34,576 nucleotides of DNA from Polyangiaceae bacterium (lineage in GTDB: Bacteria; Myxococcota_A; Polyangia; Polyangiales; Polyangiaceae), in NCBI GenBank assembly GCA_009781005.1, contig WQYX01000043.1, forward strand, positions 1-34,576. Reading direction: 5' to 3'. The notes below the pieces were generated by a model, which saw nothing but the letters and a program-made list of their open reading frames with translations, was not told where the DNA came from and searched no databases. Both the position numbers and the translations under genes were made by a program. Of the stretch, positions 30,608 through 34,576 are shown in pieces; the stretch's first letter is position 1, and every line of letters starts with the position of its first letter.

Positions 30608-32590
30608 ATGGAGGTGCTTTTGGTTGGGGCCGAGCTCGAGGAGAACCTCTCGCTTCGTTACCTCGCGGCGGCGCTCGAGAACGCGGGGTACACGGCGCGC
30701 TTCGCGACGTTCGATCGCTCAGCGGACATCGACCAAGTGCTCGAAGCGGTGCGGGCGGCGCGTCCGGCGATGGTCGGCATGTCGATGACGTTCCAGTTTC
30801 GTGCGAGGGAGTTCGGCGCACTCGCGCAGGCCCTGCGCGACGACGGGTACACGGGACACATCACGGGCGGCGGGCACTTCCCGACGTTCGCGTGGCGAGA
30901 GTGCCTGGAAGCGTTTCCGGCGATCGACAGCATCGTGCGACACGAAGGCGAGCAGACGATCGTCGAGATGTGCGAGGCGATCGAGCGCGGCGCGCCTCTC
31001 ACGGGTATCCGCGGGGTAGCCCATCGCGTGGATGACGTGATCGTCGCCAACGAACCACGGCCGCTCGCGGAGACCCTCGACGCGCTTCCCTTTCCCAAGC
31101 GCATCGGACAGCCGCAGCTCCATCTCGGGATCCCGGCGGCGTTCCTCGTTGGCACGCGCGGGTGCTTCGGGCACTGCACGTTCTGCTGCATCCACGCGTA
31201 TCTGAAATCGGCCGGCGGGCAGATGTACCGCTGGCGCAGCCCGGAGGACGTGGCAGACGAGATCTCGGAGCTTCGCCACAAGCGCGGCGCGCGCATGTTC
31301 GTGTTCCACGACGACGATTTCTTTACGCGCGATCATGCTCGCGATCTTGCGCACCTCGTTGCGCTCCGAGACGCGCTCCGTAAACGCGCCGTGGGCGACA
31401 TCGCGGTGGTCGTGAAAGCGAGGCCCGACGACGTCGACGAGCGCGTCTTCGACGTGCTCCAGGAGATCGGTCTGCTCCGCGTGTACCTTGGCATCGAGGC
31501 AGGTTCGACACAGGGGCTTCGCATGCTCGGCCGCGGGATCGATATCGCGCAGAACCGCCGCGCGCTCGAGTTGCTCCGCGCACGCGACATCTACACGTGC
31601 TTCAACATGCTCATCTTCGATCCCGAAAGCCGCATCTCGTCGCTGCGCGAGAGCCTCGCGTTCTTGCGTGGGTATGCGGACGTGCCGATGAACTTCTGCC
31701 GCACGGAGATCTACGTCGGCACGCCGCTCATGACGAAGCTCGCGCGCGAAGGGCGACTCATTGGCGACGTGTTCGGTTGGGACTACGCGATCCGCGAACC
31801 AGCAGCGGAGCGTGCGTTCCGCGTGTTCGCGAAGGCGTTCCTCGATCGCAACTTCCGCTGCGACGGACTCATGAACGCGACGCTCGGGCTGGGCTACCAC
31901 CTCCACCTTCTGCGCACGTTCTATCCGCACGCGATGACGCCGTCGCTGCGGGAGCTCGTCCTCCGGACGACACGCGCGGTGAACCTCGATTGCAACGACA
32001 AGATGCTCGAGATCGTCGACTTCGCGCAGGAGCAGACGTCGCTCGATCCGGCGTGCTTCGCAGATTTCACCGCGAAGATGACCGAGCGCGTGACCGCGTC
32101 GAACGCGCTGCTCGAGGCGCGCGTCGCCGAGGTGACGGATACGATTCAGCGCGCGGCGGTGGCGCCAAAGAGCGTCAAGCAGTCACGCACGATGTCGCGC
32201 TGGGGCGTCCTCTCGGCAGCGACACTCGCGCTCGCGCCGCTCGCGTGCGACAAGGTCGTGCCGGTCGATCCACCGCCGCCGCCCGCCACCGCGCCGCCAC
32301 CCGATACAGGCACGGGCCTGCCGCCCGGAGTCGTCGATCCGCTCCCGCCGCCCGCCACGGAGACAACAAACATTCCGGTGGTCGATCCGCCACCGCCGCC
32401 CGTCACCGCGACGCCACCGCGGGACGCGGGCACGAGGCCGCTGCCGCACACACGCAGGGGCCTGCCGCCCGGAGCCATCGATCCGCTGCCGCCACCGCGG
32501 GACGCGGGCACGAGGCCACTACCGCCGCCTCCGGATCCGCTGCCGCCACCTCACACGACGGGCTCGCAAGACCCGCAAGAACGCCGATGA
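30608..32590 (+). CDS. B12-binding radical SAM protein with C-terminal helix and proline-rich tail
   Basis: A 660-residue protein. Residues 1-140 form a cobalamin-binding Rossmann domain (VLLVGAELEENLSLRYLAAA, with HITGGGHFPTFAW and IVRHEGEQTIVEM). The radical SAM domain has the cluster motif CFGHCTFCCIHAY (CxxxCxxC, residues about 183-195). It is followed by FVFHDDDFFTRD, LLRVYLGIEAGS and CFNMLIFDPESR, which is typical of B12-dependent radical SAM enzymes (methylation or ring chemistry). From about residue 528 the enzyme fold is replaced by MSRWGVLSAATLALAPLAC, a hydrophobic helix ending in a lipobox-like LAPLAC, then about 110 residues of repeated Pro/Asp/Thr text. No partner precursor or obvious pathway gene is nearby, so the substrate is unknown. 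Confidence 0.82.
   Translation: MEVLLVGAELEENLSLRYLAAALENAGYTARFATFDRSADIDQVLEAVRAARPAMVGMSMTFQFRAREFGALAQALRDDGYTGHITGGGHFPTFAWRECLEAFPAIDSIVRHEGEQTIVEMCEAIERGAPLTGIRGVAHRVDDVIVANEPRPLAETLDALPFPKRIGQPQLHLGIPAAFLVGTRGCFGHCTFCCIHAYLKSAGGQMYRWRSPEDVADEISELRHKRGARMFVFHDDDFFTRDHARDLAHLVALRDALRKRAVGDIAVVVKARPDDVDERVFDVLQEIGLLRVYLGIEAGSTQGLRMLGRGIDIAQNRRALELLRARDIYTCFNMLIFDPESRISSLRESLAFLRGYADVPMNFCRTEIYVGTPLMTKLAREGRLIGDVFGWDYAIREPAAERAFRVFAKAFLDRNFRCDGLMNATLGLGYHLHLLRTFYPHAMTPSLRELVLRTTRAVNLDCNDKMLEIVDFAQEQTSLDPACFADFTAKMTERVTASNALLEARVAEVTDTIQRAAVAPKSVKQSRTMSRWGVLSAATLALAPLACDKVVPVDPPPPPATAPPPDTGTGLPPGVVDPLPPPATETTNIPVVDPPPPPVTATPPRDAGTRPLPHTRRGLPPGAIDPLPPPRDAGTRPLPPPPDPLPPPHTTGSQDPQERR
32262..32575 (+). 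repeat. Degenerate tandem repeats coding the proline-rich tail
   Basis: Repeated CCACCGCCGCCCGCCAC-type blocks, GATCCGCTGCCGCCAC-type blocks and GGGACGCGGGCACGAGGC-type blocks alternate through this stretch. They encode DPPPPPAT, GLPPG-(V/A)-(V/I)-DPLPPP and RDAGTRPLPP units. Copies at 32313-32352 and 32455-32495 are clearly related, as are those at 32423 and 32498. Length changes by slippage are expected. Confidence 0.75.
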
Positions 32591-32623
32591 CAGCGCGATC
32601 GGTGCATCCCAGCGAATACACCT

Positions 32624-33454
32624 TTACCGTTCGCTTGGTCGCGCGCCTCGTGCACGGGTCGGCGCCGTAGCTGGCGCGAAGGGGGGCATCGTCAAACACA
32701 ACACAGCGATGTCGTTGATGTCGTTCATCGGGCCGCCGACCCATGGATGGCTCCACGTCACGGCATTGTGGTTGTTTCGGCACGCGTTCTCCGCGAGCTT
32801 GGGCGACATCGGAGTCGGGTCCGGGGACACGCCGAAGTCTTGCAGTTTGTCTTTTGCGACGTTGAGGACGAAGCGGCGAAATTCATTGCGCTTCGTTTGA
32901 GCGATGAACGCGACCCACTTCCCGTCTGCCATCAGGATTGTCTTGGCCAAGACGTACGGCTCCGATGCCCCACGGCTCTCTTTGATTGTCCCGGACTCGC
33001 CCAGGAAACGGACTCCAACGATGCCGTACCACGAGCCTACGGTGGCGAAGCGCTCGAGCACGTATGATCCGATCGCGTTGGACCAGACGATCCCGCCCCA
33101 ATCGCCGTCCCACGTGAGGTGACGCTCGGCGGAGTCGCCATCGGCGCGCGCTCGCAACGTGATGCGCGTGACCGACGGATCGGGCGCATCCATCTCGATC
33201 GCTCGGATCTCGCGATCGACGATCAGCACGGTTGTCGCTCCCTCAAGCCGGCTCTCTTCGTGGTCGGGCGGTCCTTGGCGCCACGCGGGTAGCTCGCCGG
33301 CGTCGATCGCCGGCGCGAAGGAAGCCGCCACACTGACCGACGGCGCCGGAACGGGCGAGTGCTTCTGGCTCGTGCATCCGATCATCCCGGCGAGGGCCAG
33401 CGCGATCACTCGACGAGTGCACTTGCTCGAGTCCTGCACGCGCGCGCTGGGCAT
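32624..33454 (-). CDS. Lipoprotein of unknown function
   Basis: A 276-residue protein. It begins with a basic stretch (SSKCTRR), a hydrophobic helix and the lipobox LALAGMIGC, so it is predicted to be lipid-anchored. The body alternates short beta-like stretches (VLIVDREIRAIEMD, VTRITLRARADGD, HLTWDGDWGGIVWSN, KWVAFIAQTKRNEFRRFVLN), which suggests a beta-propeller or beta-sandwich fold. I do not recognise the family. The ATG overlaps the stop of the cysteine-rich gene upstream (TAATG), so both are probably co-expressed. It is convergent with the radical SAM gene, with a 33-base gap. Confidence 0.75.
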   Translation of the reverse strand: MPSARVQDSSKCTRRVIALALAGMIGCTSQKHSPVPAPSVSVAASFAPAIDAGELPAWRQGPPDHEESRLEGATTVLIVDREIRAIEMDAPDPSVTRITLRARADGDSAERHLTWDGDWGGIVWSNAIGSYVLERFATVGSWYGIVGVRFLGESGTIKESRGASEPYVLAKTILMADGKWVAFIAQTKRNEFRRFVLNVAKDKLQDFGVSPDPTPMSPKLAENACRNNHNAVTWSHPWVGGPMNDINDIAVLCLTMPPFAPATAPTRARGARPSER

Positions 33455-34332
33455 TAGCGCGGCTTGCGGCGCTGGAAGCCCGCGGCCGTGACCGCGCCGA
33501 CCACGCCAAGGATCCAGAGGCCGCCCGCGCGTCCCGGGTTTCCAGGCGCCGAAGCGCAGCTCACCGAGGCTTCGGCGCTGCAGGTGTTTCCTTCACAGTC
33601 GGCGCTGCCGTCCACCTGCACGTCTATGTTGAGGGATTTTTCGAGCGCCTTTTTGCAGTTTTGCAAACTGTTGCCTCTATCGACGAACTCTCCGTCACAA
33701 AAGATGGCGCCGTCGGGCTCAGTGCACTGGGCCTTGCAGCCGCCCTCGAGGCTCGCCTGGCAGTCGACGTAGCCTTTCGCCTGACAGTCGATCTGGCAGT
33801 CGAGATTGGCCTTGGCCTGACAGCTCCCTTGGCAGCTCGCGCTGCACTTCGCTTCGCAGGAGGCGGACGGTAGCGTGCCGCTGCACTGTGCGTCGCAGCT
33901 CCCGCCGCAAGTCGCCTTGCAGGATGCCTGGCATTCGCTCTGGTTCGCCGCGCTCGAGCACTTGCCGTTGCAATCAACCTCGCAGCTCCCTTTGCAGTTC
34001 GCGGAGCAGTCGAGCGAACCTGGGTCCACGGCGCAGTCTGCCTGGCAACCTCCCGTGCACGATGCCGTGCAGCCGACATCCGCACTCAAGTTGCAGCCCC
34101 CGCTGCAATCTACCTGGAGCTTGCCCGCGCAGGCGGCCTCGAACGAAACACGCGTGCACTCCACGGTACAACCGCCCGACGTCTCGACCGAGCACTGCGC
34201 GTTCGCGCTTATGTCGATGTTCCCGCAGTCTGCGATCCCCGCATGAGCGATCCGCGGAGCAAAGAAGATGAAGGCGGCAGCGCCGAGTCCAAACGAGAGA
34301 GCAACGAGTCGGTTTGTCGAAGTCATCGTCAA
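33454..34332 (-). CDS. Cysteine-rich repeat secreted protein with MYXO-CTERM-like tail
   Basis: A 292-residue protein. It starts with a signal peptide (residues about 1-31, ending FFAPRIAHA) followed by GIADCGNIDIS. It then has about 35 cysteines in roughly 230 residues, mainly in short Cx3C steps such as CTASCTGGCQADC, CSANCKGSCEVDC and CSASCQGSCQAKA. The pattern fits a disulfide-stapled extended or helical repeat of the kind common in Polyangia. The C-terminus has a Pro/Gly hinge, a hydrophobic helix (GGLWILGVVGAVTAAGF) and a basic end (QRRKPR), close to a MYXO-CTERM sorting signal, though I do not see its usual Cys. Its role is probably at the cell surface. The downstream lipoprotein overlaps it by one base. 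Confidence 0.78.
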   Translation of the reverse strand: MTMTSTNRLVALSFGLGAAAFIFFAPRIAHAGIADCGNIDISANAQCSVETSGGCTVECTRVSFEAACAGKLQVDCSGGCNLSADVGCTASCTGGCQADCAVDPGSLDCSANCKGSCEVDCNGKCSSAANQSECQASCKATCGGSCDAQCSGTLPSASCEAKCSASCQGSCQAKANLDCQIDCQAKGYVDCQASLEGGCKAQCTEPDGAIFCDGEFVDRGNSLQNCKKALEKSLNIDVQVDGSADCEGNTCSAEASVSCASAPGNPGRAGGLWILGVVGAVTAAGFQRRKPR

Positions 34333-34442
34333 GGTCCTCCGGGGTGAGCGAACTTACAAGTTGGACGAATGGTAGCGAGAAAACATGCGCCGTCATTCGT
34401 TCAACGCGGTTCGCAAGAAACGGTAGAGGTGACCGGAGCCGA

Positions 34443-34480
34443 CGAATCGATTCGCGCAGCAGGCTGCCCTACACGCTCTT
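34443..34480 (-). repeat. Junction repeat, copy 3 (inverted)
   Basis: On the minus strand this reads AAGAGCGTGTAGGG, then the shared core CAGCCTGCTGCGCGAATC and GATTCG. It matches copies 1 and 2 and lies in the opposite orientation to both, upstream of the cysteine-rich gene. The left side contains the CGAATCGATTCG palindrome. Confidence 0.75.
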
Positions 34481-34576
34481 AGAGCATGTTTACCAGCCGT
34501 CGCGAGCGAATCGAGGCTAGGGCGGAGCGCGAGGAGCCCGCGAAAGCGTACTTATCGTACGTGCGCAGGCACCGCA
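34481..34576 (+). mobile_element. Possible end of a second insertion element abutting copy 3
   Basis: AGAGCATGTTTACCAG (from 34481) is the mirror image of the AGAGCGTGT end of copy 3, so two element ends meet back to back around CTCTTAGAGC. A TTA in the middle could be a shared target. The following sequence includes the hairpin CGTAC-TTATC-GTACG (34547-34562). No transposase is in the window, and the element runs off the right edge. Confidence 0.4.

Noticed and set aside
31597..32670. 357-codon plus-strand frame overlapping the radical SAM gene
   Set aside because: Arg/Ala/His-rich shadow of the high-GC gene in the next frame.
13677..34480. Composite transposon bounded by repeat copies 2 and 3
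   Set aside because: The copies are inverted and flank the hydrogenase block, but myxobacterial genes lie inside both of them, so they do not coincide with the block's edges, and there is no transposase.

Overview
The window looks like a patchwork. The outer parts (about 1-12,200, 13,700-14,700 and 29,820-34,576) read as a high-GC Myxococcota genome, probably of the Polyangiales type. The support is lipoproteins with clear lipoboxes, an RCC1-repeat lipoprotein, a very cysteine-rich secreted protein with a glycine/hydrophobic/arginine tail like a MYXO-CTERM sorting signal, a B12-binding radical SAM enzyme with a proline-rich tail, and many decayed transposon and gene fragments. The central part (about 14,750-29,830) reads as proteobacterial. 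This taxonomic reading comes from remembered family resemblance, not from a search. The window could be a horizontally acquired island or a chimeric assembly; read mapping over the junctions would decide.

Left region (1-9,900). About 1.5 kb of gene and transposase relics precede a tight four-gene operon: a small protein of unknown function with a GGMSVAP motif, a DrmD-like SNF2/HepA helicase, a beta-class (type III Mod-like) DNA methyltransferase, and a type III Res-like helicase with a PD-(D/E)XK-like C-terminus. The first three genes abut or overlap. A decayed excisionase-type HTH gene lies just upstream. This looks like an anti-phage restriction-modification system that does not match classical type III R-M or DISARM.

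Junction region (9,900-14,750). It holds paired short repeats, a deleted ATP-grasp relic, a GH16 glycoside hydrolase lipoprotein, a foreign-looking DHA2-type MFS exporter and a truncated RCC1 lipoprotein. A repeat of about 35 bp occurs at the broken 3' ends of the GH16 and RCC1 genes and again, inverted, at the right end of the window (34,443-34,480).

Hydrogenase island (14,750-29,830). On the minus strand lies a continuous operon in the order hupS-hupL-hupC-hupD-hupF-hupH-hupI-(hupJ remnant)-hupK-hypA-hypB-hypF-hypC-hypD-hypE. It encodes a membrane-bound group 1 [NiFe] uptake hydrogenase and its complete Hyp cofactor machinery. The small subunit carries the two extra cysteines of O2-tolerant (group 1d) enzymes. 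hupG/hyaE is absent and hupJ/hybE is cut to 32 codons. Convergent to hypE is a two-gene operon, mtnA plus a class II aldolase, which fits 5'-deoxyadenosine/methylthioadenosine salvage by the DHAP shunt. Upstream of hupS lie a 16-bp perfect palindrome, a strong hairpin, and a 190-bp element made of six consecutive hairpins between 18-bp inverted ends.

Right region (29,820-34,576). It carries a PH-domain-like membrane protein, the B12/radical SAM protein, a lipoprotein, the cysteine-rich protein and a double transposon-end junction.
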